This document shows positions 1 to 11,606 of a stretch of 64,000 nt of DNA, in pieces. The notes beneath the pieces are model-generated. The model had not been told where the DNA came from. It worked only from the letters and a program-made list of their open reading frames with translations, and made no database searches. The DNA is taken from assembly GCA_004352715.1 (NCBI GenBank), contig SCFE01000039.1:1779649-1843648 (forward strand), written 5' to 3'. Each line of letters opens with the position of its first letter. Positions within the stretch are counted from its first letter, which is position 1. The DNA is from Hofstenia miamia (taxonomy: Eukaryota; Xenacoelomorpha; Acoela). A program made the position numbers and the translations under genes.

Positions 1-528
1 TTGAGCAGGCAGCATGGGTTAGAAGCAGGAGACAAGTGGTATGAGCACAAGCCACAGGGAGTAATAGAGAATGATAAGGTTAAGATACAATGGGACTTCA
101 ACATCCAGACAAGCAAGGTGATAGAAGCAAAGAGACCAGACATAGTAGTGGTAGACAAAGAGAAAAGATTAGGAACAGCGATAGACATAGCAGTACCAAA
201 GGACAGGAATGTAGAAAGAAAGGAGAAAGAGAAAATAGACAAGTATAGAGAGTTGGCAGAGGAAATAGAAAGGCTGTGGAAATTGAAGAAGATTAAAGTA
301 GTCCCGGTAGTTGTATGAGAACTAGGAGCAGTGAGTAAGAAGCATTAAAGACACTTGCAGGAGTTGAGAGTACCAAAGTGGGGAAAAGCAGTAGCACAGA
401 AGACAGCATTGTTAGGAACATCTAGATTCCTGAGGAAAGCTCTCAGACTCCCTGGGAACTGGTGAGTTCCCCGAGCTGAGAAGGATACCAGCATGAAGCT
501 GTGAGAAGTAAGAATAATAATAATTACG

Positions 529-535
<7 letters not shown>
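1..535 (+). mobile_element. 3' end of a dead LINE with restriction-like endonuclease domain
   Basis: The reading frame is open from the window edge to a TGA at 316-318, about 105 residues. It carries a block with RPDIVVVD followed by AIDIAVP, which matches the PD...D core of the restriction-like endonuclease at the C terminus of R2/R4-type non-LTR retrotransposons, which nick the target DNA for insertion. After the TGA the same frame still reads family-like sequence (LGAVSKKH, then KTALLGTSRFLRKAL) with a second stop at about 346, so the copy has at least two nonsense changes. It ends in a TAA-rich stretch running into (TA)n, as expected for a LINE tail. The 5' part lies outside the window. 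The clade assignment (R4-like) is inference. Confidence 0.7.
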
Positions 536-561
<26 letters not shown>

Positions 562-871
562 TTNNNNNNNNNNNNNNNNNNNNNNNNNNNNNNNNNNNNN
601 NNNNNNNNNNNNNNNNNNNNNNNNNNNNNNNNNNNNNNNNNNNNNNNNNNNNNNNNNNNNNNNNNNNNNNNNNNNNNNNNNNNNNNNNNNNNNNNNNNNN
701 NNNNNNNNNNNNNNNNNNNNNNNNNNNNNNNNNNNNNNNNNNNNNNNNNNNNNNNNNNNNNNNNNNNNNNNNNNNNNNNNNNNNNNNNNNNNNNNNNNNN
801 NNNNNNNNNNNNNNNNNNNNNNNNNNNNNNNNNNNNNNNNNNNNNNNNNNNNNNNNNNNNNNNNNNNNNNN

Positions 872-901
<30 letters not shown>
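530..901. repeat. (TA)n microsatellite containing a 308-base assembly gap
   Basis: Dinucleotide TA runs lie at about 530-561 and 872-902 with Ns at 564-871 between them. The Tyr-Ile repeat peptides that translate from here are artefacts of the microsatellite. Confidence 0.95.
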
Positions 902-903
<2 letters not shown>

Positions 904-1045
904 CATTACTAGATATCTCAAGGCATTTAAATTAATAAACCATTCTATTCTATTGGTAAAGTTAGTCAAATTTTTGTGATTTTTTAATAGATTTACTAAA
1001 TAGTTAGTTATGTAATAGATACCAGTATGCGTAATTCAAAGAATT

Positions 1046-1535
1046 CATTACAACTAATTCATGGAGTTCCGAAAGATCAATACTGCGTCCATTATTATTT
1101 AAAATATATGTAAATGATATGGACCAGCACATTAATAGTTATTATGTTCAATTTGCTGATGATACTCTCATTTATTGCAATGATTGTTTCACCCTACAAG
1201 AAAATATCCAAAAATTCAATCATTCTTTAAAAATAATTTGGTAAAACTAAATATTGAAAAAACTATTTTAATGGTAATTTAAAAATAGAAGAAATAAATA
1301 AACATTAGAAAGTATCATGATATGTAACAACGCCATTCAGGAATCACCAAAAATGAAATACTTGGGGGTAGTAATTGATAATAAATTGAATTTTGAAAGA
1401 GCGGTAAACAATATCATAAAGAAAATGGCGTATGATATAAGATCAATTCAAAAAATTGGTAAGTTTATACCAATAGAATGGAGGGTAATGCTCTTTCGCG
1501 ATCACTTTCTTGTACTCATCTTGTTTATTAACTAA
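1046..1535 (+). mobile_element. LINE reverse transcriptase fragment
   Basis: A degenerate RT palm-thumb piece. Around 1060-1076 it reads HGVPK, and after a frame shift at about 1076 it reads SILRPLLFKIYVND, then VQFADDTLIYCND with the catalytic FADD at 1152-1163. The thumb motif KYLGVVIDNKLNF lies in the 1317-1535 reading frame. The order of motifs fits Jockey/CR1-type LINEs. Frameshifts show it is dead. No 5' or 3' end can be placed. Confidence 0.75.
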
Positions 1536-1901
1536 CTTAAAGAAAAAAGCAAAATCGAAATTAGTAACACAAATCAAAAAAGAAAATGTGTAATACCATC
1601 TAAGATCATTAGAAGCTCTTCAAAATATTAGGTGATAACTAAGCTAATATGGAGAATGATTCATTATTTATATTCTTAATAAGTTGGCAAACTTAATACA
1701 TGTATATACATGAGAATTTAAACATATGTTGTTGTTATTTACACATTTACTTCAACTATTGGTCGGTAGTTTTACCTTCTCTAATATATGCTTAACCCTT
1801 CTCTAAAAGAATTTCAAGTTAAAATACTGCTTATAAACGTTGAAAATGACAAATAGATTAAGAATTCAATATTTACAAAGTGTTAGCATGCATATACAGC
1901 T
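1536..1901. other. Non-coding AT-rich stretch
   Basis: No ORF, splice-bounded exon or repeat structure is seen between the LINE fragment and the Mutator-like element. Confidence 0.5.
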
Positions 1902-1910
1902 AAAGGAGGC
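1902..1910. repeat. Left 9-bp target site duplication of the MULE
   Basis: AAAGGAGGC, identical to 4081-4089 on the other side of the element. Confidence 0.85.
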
Positions 1911-2475
1911 GGTTGGTACTTTTTGTCAACAATGATATACTTAGAAACGACAAACACTTTCTTAAAACCGACAATCCAAATTTATTTAAAAAATTTGTTT
2001 AAAATAGACGAGAAAGAGACAAAATTTGAACAAAAGTAAAAGGGACATAAATATTATTATTAAATAAAGTTTATGTGAGGGCTGGATGCTTATTTCTTCA
2101 AGGTTAAAAAATCAATATAATTAATTAACTGTGTATTTATTTGTATAAACTTAAACTGTTTGAATTTGTTAGAAATGTCTGAAGAGTTACATGCAATGAG
2201 CGTGCGCATTAAAGAAACCGTTTTGAAGTGTATCATAATTTTTGTATAAAATCATAACTAACAATCAGTCCACATACCTACTTTTGATGGGGGAGATTCT
2301 AATAGAAAAATTGGTGGTTTGTGAAAAATTCTAAATGTGCAGTAATTTTATCATCTATTACTGAGAGCAAAAAGCATGGATGTCTATTCTGAACATGCTA
2401 AAGGAATTTGTGTTTGATATAAGTAATGTGCTTCTCTTAGATAGTGTCTTATAAGTTTAGTTGTCTGGGAACATT

Positions 2476-2689
2476 ATGGCACCAAGATTTGTCATGGCAG
2501 ATGGCACTAATTCAATTACATGTGCAGTGTGATCTGTGTTTCCAGCAGCTACATGCCTAATGTGTTACTGCCACATGTGCATCAATATTTGCAAGAATAT
2601 TCCACACAAAATCAAACAACATTTTCAAAAAGATTTAAACTTTTTGCTGATTGCGTATAATCAAAGAAGTTTTCTCCTGTGATGTTAGG
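2476..2689 (+). pseudogene. MULE transposase DDE-region fragment
   Basis: The frame from ATG at 2476 reads MAPRFVMADGTNSITCAV, a stop at 2530-2532, then SVFPAATCLMCYCHM. This matches the conserved MULE core, in which an Asp in a context like TDG is followed by VFP and then a C-x(2)-H-type pair. It sits upstream of the SWIM finger, in the normal order. The nonsense codon and missing N terminus make it a pseudogene. Confidence 0.65.
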
Positions 2690-3082
2690 CTTTTGTGCAA
2701 AAAATGGTATAATATATAATATACATGATTATATAAGATATTTATAATAACTTTAGTAAAAAATACATTAATAACCTTGCCTGCTGAAATTTGTATTGAG
2801 CATCTGCAGCAAATGTATGTATGCCTATGACTAACAATGGTTTAGAAGGCAAGAATTCAGAAATTCAAAGATATACAGGTATATATATATNACAGGATGT
2901 GCGAAGTTTCTATAAAAAGAAAACGATGTGGACGATAATTTTTTGTATAAAATCGTAACTAAAAATTAGCCCACACACCTACTTTTGACACACATGATTT
3001 ATTTAAACATCTTATTGAATTTTTAAGTAACTTTGAAGATATTGACGGATGTATCGAAAATTCGCCCATTGTCAGCCGCCAT

Positions 3083-3409
3083 GTGGAAGACGAGGCATTC
3101 CGCATTGCAACGGATCCTTTCGAAATTTTAATTCTTAGCTACAATATAATTGTTATGCATACATGTGAAAGCTCGTTAACATTAGCCGATGCTGTTAGTA
3201 CTTTCATGGACGCTCTGAATGGCACTGCTACTAATTTTGATATATTGCGCTTACTTTTCAAAGATTACCAGTTTATAATCATTTCTGATGTCATGGTCTG
3301 CTCATGTCAAATGTTCGCAAAGTGCTATTACTGCTCACACATTGTGGCTCTATTGCATATTGCAAAAATCCGCCCAGGAAAGCTTCTTACGAAGATTTTT
3401 AACTCTTGA
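3083..3409 (+). pseudogene. MULE transposase C-terminal part with SWIM zinc finger
   Basis: An open frame of about 108 residues ending in TGA. Near its end it has CSCQMFAKCYYCSH, that is C-x-C-x(n)-C-x-H, the SWIM zinc finger found at the C terminus of Mutator-like transposases and thought to bind DNA. No convincing start lies at its 5' end (GTG at 3083), so this is the downstream part of a longer protein whose front is broken at 2530 and at the 2891 join. Confidence 0.7.
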
Positions 3410-4080
3410 ATAATAAATGAAAATTGTATTTGAAAACTGTCCGTGGTTATGCAACTGTTTAAAAAAGGCTTCTTAGCAAATACTTAAACTACAGTATGGC
3501 ATATACGATACAAGTTATAAATACTAAGAGAAATGGAAAATCACTTACATTTAGGCAGAAGGATGTGTATATTTTAGAAGCAGTTATGTAACAATAGCAG
3601 AATGTGTGATTCCACTGATTATTAAATAACAGCATAACCAACCAATTGACGCTCTTCTAAAAAGAAGTTATTACTTGAACAATATATTATAGCGAAAATG
3701 ATCCATCACCCCTTCAATTACAGTGGCTTAAATAAAATTCACAAATGCTTGCCGTAACACTATTACCTCGCACACATAATTTAATCAATTCAGAAAAGTA
3801 TGTAGATATTCAAAATATTGTTTTTACCTCAATAAAGCCTTCGAAGACACAAAATCCACTTTGTAGGCACATTGCTTAAGTTTATTAAATACTTATTATT
3901 AACATATATATTTACTATTACTTCACGAAGTTCATCTCACATGCTTATTCTGATTGGCTAATAAATTTATTTTTGCAAGGTGGGTTTCCATAGTTACGTA
4001 TCTTACGCAATTTGCATTGTCGGTTTTAAGAAAGTGTTTGTCGTTTCTAAGTATATCATTGTTGGCAAAAAGTACCAACC

Positions 4081-4089
4081 AAAGGAGGC
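4081..4089. repeat. Right 9-bp target site duplication of the MULE
   Basis: AAAGGAGGC, identical to 1902-1910. Confidence 0.85.
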
Positions 4090-4751
4090 AACATATTTTT
4101 AGTTTAGTATTCTAAAAATGTTGTTCATCGTCTCACATGTGAATTTCGCACATTTACTGAATTTCAAAAATTAAATATTACAAATTTAATCTGATATGTA
4201 ATCCGTGCAATATAAATCCGGAAGAAAAAATATTTGACCACAATTATAGTGCATATGCTTCTGTAATTAGGCTAATCAACGAGTTATTTTTCAGTTGAGA
4301 AGAATTTAATACAATTTACCAGCTGCAATTAATAATTAAATCAGTACGATGCAACTGATTCACAAAAATAACAAAATTATAATTAAATAAAACGAAATTA
4401 TCTGAGATTACGATTAGGAAACACTTTTAGATTATTTGTTATATACATGTACGGCGTACATAGTCGCCTGTGTAGAGTCGCCATTTGAGTTCAATACGCA
4501 TTTTGTGTTGTCCGAGTGTTTTAGTTTTAGTAAGAGAAATAATTGTCTAGAACGAAATTTCTATACAGTATGTTGGAGTTCACGCTGGTGACATAGTATA
4601 GATAAGCATGACACTATCTTAACAGTTTATCAGACATGCACGAACAAATTTTTATATTATTTCATATTAAAGATAATAGCAAACTACAATCAATAGCAAT
4701 TCTTAATATAAATTGCAAATAGAAACAAATAAATTAATATATTACATTAAT
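4090..4751. other. Non-coding stretch downstream of the Hsp40 gene
   Basis: AT-rich, with no supported gene. The part nearest 4751 is probably the 3' UTR of the minus-strand Hsp40 gene. No strong AATAAA is visible on the minus strand. Confidence 0.4.
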
Positions 4752-5792
4752 TTAAGAATTACAAGCATTTGTGAGTTTTCTTCTGTCTGTTGGATTTTGT
4801 GGAAATAAAATATCAAAAGTCACAATTAAATTTCCATAACTTGATGGAGTCTTTGACAATGGCATACCCTTACCGTTTATAACAACGGTTTGGCTACTTG
4901 ACGATAAGGGAGGTATTGTAACATTCACTGATTTATTTGTAATGTCTTTAATAGTTTTATTGCATCCGGTAAGGGCTTCTCGAACGGATAATGATAATTT
5001 GGTTTGAAGATCATTGCTTAATCGGACAAAGCGGTCATGTGGTTTTTCTTTTAACACAAACACAATGTCTTGAGGAGCACTATGCGAATCCAATTGATCG
5101 CCTTCCTTTTCAAACGTTATCTTCGTACCTTCTTTCCACCCAGGTTTAATATTAATTTCCAAAACCTTTTCATTTGCTATAAGACCACCACCACTGTATA
5201 TTTTTCGTGTTATCTTCATTTTTTTAGTAGTTCCATGATAAATATCTTCCAAAGAGACATTTAAATCATGTTGTGCTGGGGGAACTTTTCGCTTCTGTGA
5301 CATACTTCGTGTCGCTGGTCTAGAGAATGAGTGTCCATCGTCAGTCCCAAACGAACTGAACTCCATTGGCTCAGAAAACATACTTTGGAAGGGTGATGCA
5401 CCCATTCCCCCCACTCCCATGTTGCCAAAGGGAGAAGAATCACCAAAAACAGATCTGAATATTTCATTGGGATCGATATTACTGGAAGAAAACGTGAAAG
5501 AAGTGCCATTCATTCCTCCAAAATTAGCAAAGTTTCCATCCGGAGGAGTCCCACCACCAGCTTTAAGTCCAGATTCACCATATTGATCATAAATTTGGCG
5601 TTTCCTCTTATCTGTTAGTACAGAATAAGCTTCTGCTATTTCTTTAAACTTTTCCTCTGCTCCGGGTGACTTATTTTTATCAGGGTGATATTTTACAGCT
5701 AATTTTTTGTAAGCCTTTTTAATTTCTTCTTCATTGGCATCTCTTTTAATCCCCAATATTTGATAAAAGTCTCTGTTTGAATGTTTCGCCAT
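4752..5792 (-). CDS. DnaJ/Hsp40 co-chaperone, DNAJB (type II) family
   Basis: A single-exon gene of 346 codons. Residues 7-72 form a J domain with the HPD triad at 36-38 (in KYHPDKNK), which stimulates Hsp70 ATPase. A Gly/Phe/Met-rich linker follows to about residue 165, then two C-terminal beta-sandwich substrate-binding domains (starting near [12 protein letters not shown]) and a dimerisation tail ([11 protein letters not shown]). There is no CxxCxGxG zinc-finger block, so this is type II, like DNAJB1/DNAJB4 (about 340 residues). I chose the ATG at 5792-5790 because [10 protein letters not shown] aligns with the family start; an in-frame ATG 17 codons upstream (5843) is possible. No intron or frameshift is seen. 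The likely cytosolic location is inferred from the family. Confidence 0.93.
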   Translation of the reverse strand: MAKHSNRDFYQILGIKRDANEEEIKKAYKKLAVKYHPDKNKSPGAEEKFKEIAEAYSVLTDKRKRQIYDQYGESGLKAGGGTPPDGNFANFGGMNGTSFTFSSSNIDPNEIFRSVFGDSSPFGNMGVGGMGASPFQSMFSEPMEFSSFGTDDGHSFSRPATRSMSQKRKVPPAQHDLNVSLEDIYHGTTKKMKITRKIYSGGGLIANEKVLEINIKPGWKEGTKITFEKEGDQLDSHSAPQDIVFVLKEKPHDRFVRLSNDLQTKLSLSVREALTGCNKTIKDITNKSVNVTIPPLSSSSQTVVINGKGMPLSKTPSSYGNLIVTFDILFPQNPTDRRKLTNACNS

Positions 5793-5858
5793 TACGCAAC
5801 GATTACGTGAACGAATTGAATTACAATGTGTCAAGAGAGTCAATATTTATAACGAAAA

Positions 5859-5984
5859 GAATATTCTCGAGCATAGTCACACGTCATTTTAATAGAATTC
5901 GATGTTTCTAGTAACTTCTTTCGCCGCTAAGCGTCGCTTTAGATAGTGAGAATGAATTATTTTAAATTTGCTATTTATAAATAG
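5859..5984 (-). promoter_or_regulatory. Heat-shock-element-like sites and TATA-like box upstream of the Hsp40 gene
   Basis: GAATATTCTCGAG at 5859-5871 fits three alternating nGAAn units with one mismatch. TTCTAGTAACTTC at 5906-5918 is a second, weaker array. CTATTTATAAATAG at 5971-5984 is a palindromic TATA-like box. They lie 67-195 bases upstream of the Hsp40 ATG. Heat-shock control is common for DNAJB genes, so the sites make sense, but their order relative to the TATA-like box is not the classic one and the start of transcription is unknown. Confidence 0.35.
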
Positions 5985-6211
5985 AGAATGCGTTGTGTTC
6001 AATTCTATTGTAGATTAAAATCATTGTGAGCAATTGTGCGTGTAGATTTTAGTCAATTAATGGCACAAATATTTATTATGAGTGCAAACAACTTTACTTT
6101 TACTTTAGTATAGGAATAGGATGACTAGGGTAAAGTTAGGCGTTATTAAAATTAAGGTACTTTTGTGATATCTCCCCCCAAATAATTGCAAAAAGAATAC
6201 ATGTAATTATA

Positions 6212-7024
6212 GGTAGTTCAAACCAATGGTGCCGTTTATGGTATGACCATATATGATAAGGCGAAATTTTTTAGCCATCGATAATGGCCATATTTTAAAT
6301 TCCGTCCATACATTATGGCCGTACTTGCCATTATGTAAAATAGGGTGAAAGAAGGTGAAATATTCTTAGAGCACATGTGGTAATACGTAATACCAATTAA
6401 AATGAGTGAGTTATAATATTTAATAACATAAATAACAAATTGCAAGCTGTAGTTAGTAACCATTTTTGTGTAATATGAAATTGTAATGATATCACAAGGC
6501 ACAAGCAATTCACTAGGTCGCAGAACGATTTTGAAACATTCAGAAACAAATATTAAAATAAACTAATAAACCAATTTTTGTTTCTTTAATACATCGTGCT
6601 TTGTTATCGGCAACATATAATTTTGAAACAAATTAATCGTCAGTTCACTATTATAAATAGGAAACAACTTCATCTTTAGGTATTTGTTTACAATCTGCTG
6701 AAATGCTTATTAAACTTTTGCAACACTTTTAAAAATTGTTATCTTATCAAAATTTTTTGGTTCAAAATATTTGTAAAATGAATACCTATACCCATTCAAT
6801 TGATATAAATGTAAGATATATGACACTAAATTTAAAAATTTTATTGAAACTAATTATGATTCTGTATATGTAACAATAAATTTATGGAATTCCATTATGA
6901 CTATATTTTTAAGTTTACCATCCATAATGGCCATAAATTTTTTTTCTACCGTACCACTATAGTATCCATAATATGGTACATAATGGTATGGTACAATTCC
7001 ATAATCGGCAACTCTGGTTTGAAC
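6212..7024. mobile_element. MITE-like inverted-repeat element
   Basis: GTTCAAACCAATGGTGCCG near 6213 pairs, inverted, with CGGCAACTCTGGTTTGAAC ending near 7022. Both are followed inward by TTATGG and by further ATAATGGCCATA-like inverted motifs. The core has no protein-coding signal. A target duplication is not clear, so the exact ends and superfamily are uncertain. Confidence 0.5.
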
Positions 7025-8729
7025 CAATTCAGTAATAAAATAAATTCATTATTGTATTGTAATTCGTAAATGTTTATAGAGTCACCATAAATATCATTAT
7101 TTTGATTATAAATATTTTTTCTTATATACTTAAATTTTTTAATTTTGTTAATTTTGTACTTGCAGGGTGGGGCGGGGCGAAGATTTGCGGGGTGGATCCA
7201 CACATTTTATCTGCGGTGTGGGGGTTGCAGGAGTAGAATGTTGGCCCCTTAACAAGCCTGACAATATTGTATAGTTGAAAGCCTTTGAATTTGCAGATGG
7301 GAGGACTTGGAGATATCTTGCTCTAAAAATAATATCTTAGTGATTATATCAGTTACAATAGGATCGTGCAGATTACGGAAATCTGTAAAAAATTAACACA
7401 AAATTAAAATAAGGCCTAGATCGGTGCCCTTTACTTGGAGGGCTGGCACGTATTTGAATGAAAGAAAACAATCGTAAATATAGCCAATATTACATATCAA
7501 TTTTGTTATAAGCATAGTGCATACACATTCACAAGCAATTAAAATTAACACAACTTAAAAGACAAATTTAGCTTTATGGGCATTTGAGACAGCACGTCGC
7601 CAAGTCAATTATTCGTCGCATTGTGTTCTGAATTTTCGGAATTGCTTCAGTATTTTTTCTGAAGTGCTATAGGATGTGACTCGCCGTCAGAAATTTACCC
7701 TTTGGAAATTAATACATTTTAACTGCATTAATTAATTGATTAATCGGCTAAATTCTACAGCCAGTCTCGCAGTCAAATTTTTACGTTTAGGTCATATATA
7801 CGTATTAAAACATTTAAATTATATCATTCATTGTAATTCTTACAATCTAAATAGATATTCTATAGCCACGACGGAAGCATAATTTTATTGATCTAGCGAT
7901 AATTTAACAAACCTTAAACTTGATTACATAAAATAGCAGAGTATACAACATAACAATCTAATATTCAAAATATGCCTTCCTTTTTTCAATGTTTCTCGTA
8001 GATAAGTTGTAGGCATTGCAGTAAATGCGGTTTCACTAACAGCATTAATAAAGTTGATGGCAATATATATATAATATTCTAGCATCAGCAGGGTTAGCAT
8101 AACCATAGAGTAAATAGAATAAATAGAGTTATGGCATTCTGAAGGCATAGTATGTTACTATGGAGTAGCCAAAGAAATTCCATGCACCAAAATTAAAAAC
8201 GAATTTAGAGTGAAATAAGAGCATTGGCACTTTCAGCAAAACAATGTAATAGTAACTAGAGATCGAGAATTCACAGCGTCTAGAGTTGTAAACATGTAAC
8301 TGCATATTAGTGGAAGCATGAGAATTTACGTGGCAATTACTGCCGAAGCGGTACAAGGCTAGCGGTCATCACATTAATAGAACGAACATCACTGGATCAG
8401 CTAAATCCCCGCAGAGGAACGCTCTTGCGTAGGGTTTAGACTACCAAGAACACCTAGGAGAATACCCCACCACGCAACCCCCTCAACCAGGGCTCACTAG
8501 CCTAATATTTTAGGGCCATATTATTTCGACTGAAAATAAATTATTTTTATTTATGAGATGGAAAAAAATCAAAAATTAAATAATGAGTATTTTCAAATCC
8601 GAAAAATAAAAAATGGAATTATTGCAATAATTGCTGAAATATTTCTCCTGGAAAACTGATTTTATCTGTAACGTAAATTCTCAAAAATTTTAAACTAATC
8701 TAGCACTTTTTTTCTAAAACAAAGACGAA
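7025..8729. other. Non-coding stretch with two GC-rich islands
   Basis: Mostly AT-rich with no supported gene. A G-rich block at 7162-7235 starts CAGGGTGGGGCGGGGCG and repeats GCGGGG, like a hAT terminus. A second GC-richer block at about 8340-8510 has no recognisable product. No tRNA or SINE box could be supported in either. Confidence 0.4.
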
Positions 8730-9146
8730 ACAGTTGCTGCATCTTAGTAATGACGATTCAGTTTGAGAAACATTGCAGATTCGAGATGCATTGGTGACAT
8801 CGACTTTCTGAGAGGAGTATAAACATTTTTTGCTTGGCTGAAGGATCTCTTGGCAAGACTTGAGGTAGGGGGATCCACTTTAAATTGCCACACTCGTTAT
8901 GTTTTAAGAATCCTATCTGCAAAAGATGAACATGTTGGCGCTTCTTATCCACATTGGCACTGTTGATTTCAGAAATCAGAACGTTCAATGCATTTTTTTC
9001 AGCCACAGTTAACTCATCTTGAATTTTTATGACATCATTCTCGAAGTCAGCGGAGTGTATGATGACTGCGTTTTTGTCCAGATGAAATTTCATTTCGGGG
9101 TATTGGTTGATCAGTGCATCAAAGAGTATCCGCACATCACCCAGAG
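8700..9146 (-). pseudogene. hAT-family transposase, C-terminal half (outer element)
   Basis: On the minus strand this reads DVRILFDALINQYPEMKFHL, then LTVAEKNALNVLISEI, and after a frameshift near 8870 the hAT dimerisation-region pattern KRSFSQAKN followed by LRKSMSPMHLESAMFLKLN. It belongs with the piece at 11607-11821, from which it is separated by nested insertions starting at 9147. The protein would be the DDE transposase of a hAT element or a domesticated-looking relative. The frameshift and interruption make it a pseudogene. Confidence 0.7.
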
Positions 9147-11606
9147 CAGGGGCGGTGGAAAAGGGGGTGCGTTGGGTGCGATCGAACCCCAATGATCACA
9201 TGGCGCCTATTCCAGGAGAGCATTACAAACAAAATTACCGCATTAAACAATGAATTTGCAATTGTATTAATAACTATATATCAGTTCTAAAAGTAGTGAA
9301 ATGTGCGAACGTTTCAAATCATAAATGTTATAAACAAATGATTTTACAAAGATATAATAATAATACGGAAATTTTTAGCGCTTCAGAAATCGCGAAATAG
9401 TTAGAAGCATTGGCCAGGAAAATCAGCATTGATGTCATTCATTTACCCGCCAAATCAATATTATTACAACACTTTGCTTTGTTATTAGCACTTCATGCTA
9501 CTTCATTTATATAATACAGCAAGGGCGGATACAGAAGGGGGACCGGCCCATCTCTAAAATAAGAAAAATTCATTAAAATTGTACAATAAAAATTACAGAG
9601 AAAATTCCTAAATACCGTAAAATGGAGGGAATAAGAAGAGTTTTTTAAGTTTTTTTCAAAGATCTGGAACATGTAAAATGTATTTCATTGAATTTTAGAC
9701 TATAATGGGTCCTATGGATCCTGAAATTTTATCTCAATAAACATAAGAATATTTAGTTTTCAGGAAATGTTTTAAATTTTAAAAGTATTTCAATTCACCC
9801 CTTTGGATGGGGATGAATGGGAACACATATGATTTCTGTGAGATATTTTAATTTAAGCATAAAATTTTTAATTATTTTGCATTTAAAAATAGTGAAATTA
9901 GATTAGCATAGCTAAGGCTACCCCGTTTCATATAAACTTATAGTGATTAATTTATAGACAAAAGAACAATGTACTATATTAAGCATAGTATGAGTAATAA
10001 TTAAATAAAATTTTCTCCTTGTCTACAATTTCTATTTCTCAACACTGTTCCTACTTACCCCATTTGATAATCAATAATGATGGTCAAATTTTTTGTACTC
10101 AAATTTAACAGCATGCATCTACTCCAAAGATCGCAAAACAATTTTTTTTTATTTTTAGAATTTATAGATTTTAGCAAGAGCTTTATTTTTGTAAATTGGG
10201 TGATTTTCTTAAGATTTATCAACATATTTAGCAACATTGATTGAAATTGAGACTAAGCACACATTCATACCATTATGCGCCTCATTTACACCACTGGTGT
10301 TCAGTGCATCTGGTGGAGCATCACCGCTCACTGAAAAGTTTCTAAAAAACCTTTGTGGTTTAATCGCTGACGAAAGCATACCGACTATTCCATAACCAAC
10401 AACTGGATAAGATGCCAACTCAGCTTCTCCTTGCTACAAAACATGATCATCTGCATTCGTGAAACTAGACAACACCATGCAAATTCAAGGCTTGAAGTTG
10501 ATCACCATTTAGATGGAGCCAGCCACTAGCTCAAGTGACACTGACAGTTCTTATTTGAAACTGATTTATTTTAATTCTGTTCCAAGGTACATAATCCTGA
10601 CCGAGTATTTATTTGATCAGAATTTCCTTGCTAGAACATTTACCTGGGAAAGAAACAAGAAGAATAATTGTCATCTTTTCTGAATTTTAAAAAGAAGATT
10701 TATTGTTGTAACATATGTTCTAGGATATTTGAAAGATTAATCATTATATTGAATTATGATATGACAGAAGATACAAACTCCTATACACAAAGTGTTGCAC
10801 GTGTTGGTTGTTATTGAACTAAATGATTGGCAATCACATTTGTTTCTAGTTCTGAAGATACTGTGATTTTAAATCAAGTTCAAAATCGTCTTGATGTTAG
10901 CATTGTGGAATTAACTGAGGAATTGAACGTTGCCTAATATAATAATGTGGAAAACAAAACCTCTTTATGTTGGGAATTAACATACACCTTTTTCGAATAT
11001 CATTTGTATTTATGTGTTCTTTATTTGATTTTTATGTTTTTATTTTGCTTAAATAACATTTTATTAATTGTTGATAATTATTCGTTTTTCTATTTTGTAG
11101 TACATAATTCAAAAATCCCCTAAAAGACATAACATGCTATTATTAAAGCGTAATTTGCAATTTGAATAAAATTGAACAATTGCAAAAATTCTGTTTCCAT
11201 TTTTGGAGTAAGTAGATGATGGTGAAATCTGTGCATAGTGCTGAATTTAAAAAATTGAAAATTCAATAGTCTTATGCCCTCTCTAGTACACAATTATGCA
11301 CTTAGCATTTTGTTTTACATTAGGACCCCTCTAAAAATTTTATCTGTATCCGCCACTGTAATACAGTTGGGAGTGGGTATAATTTTAGACTATTTTAGTG
11401 GCTGAAGAAGTTAATACCGGATAGAAATAAGCCAGAGAATCTCACACTATAATAATAATGTCTGTTTGTATGTCATGTGAGAAGATTGAAGGGAAATATA
11501 TATATATATATATTTGTATGAATGCCATGTACTCTCAACATGATTACGTACTTTCACCTGTTGGGAGAAAACGCAACCCCTATTCTTACATCTTCCTATG
11601 TCACTG
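9147..11606. mobile_element. hAT-like element inserted in the outer hAT gene
   Basis: The left end begins CAGGGGCGGTGG at 9147. The right end, read inward on the minus strand, begins CAGTGACATAGG at 11606. It is flanked by ACCCAGAG (9139-9146) and ACCAGAG (11607-11613), an 8-bp target duplication with a one-base deletion. Removing it restores the frame of the outer hAT protein (KVTL next to DVRILFD). It itself contains the hAT at 9520-11358. No intact transposase is visible. Confidence 0.6.
9520..11358. mobile_element. Non-autonomous hAT element nested in the previous one
   Basis: The terminal inverted repeats are CAAGGGCGGATACAG (9520-9534) and CTGTATCCGCCACTG (11344-11358), 13 of 15 matching. 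They are flanked by a perfect 8-bp duplication, TAATACAG, at 9512-9519 and 11359-11366. CAGnGGCGGAT ends with an 8-bp duplication are a hAT hallmark. The 1.8-kb interior has only short ORFs on both strands, none clearly a transposase. Confidence 0.8.

Larger units (their letters stand above)
1911..4080 (+). mobile_element. Mutator-like (MULE) DNA transposon with TIRs and 9-bp target duplication
   Basis: The two ends are inverted repeats of about 70 bp beginning GGTTGGTACTTTTTG, with one clear mismatch in the outer 60 bases. They are flanked by a perfect 9-bp direct repeat, AAAGGAGGC, at 1902-1910 and 4081-4089. A 9-bp duplication is typical of the MuDR superfamily. Inside, on the plus strand, are two pieces of a MULE transposase: a DDE-region block at 2476-2689 and a SWIM zinc-finger tail at 3083-3409. 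The coding region has an in-frame stop and is interrupted by a single-n join at 2891, so it looks non-autonomous now, although the intact ends suggest recent movement. Confidence 0.85.

Noticed and set aside
412-969. Long ORFs on both strands across the N run, with Tyr-Ile repeat peptides
   Set aside because: They exist only because Ns and (TA)n contain no stops.
5261-5509. ORF in another frame within the Hsp40 gene
   Set aside because: Shadow of the DNAJB coding sequence.
10055-10418. Minus-strand ORFs inside the nested hAT as a transposase
   Set aside because: They are short, show no hAT motifs and do not join in a convincing way.
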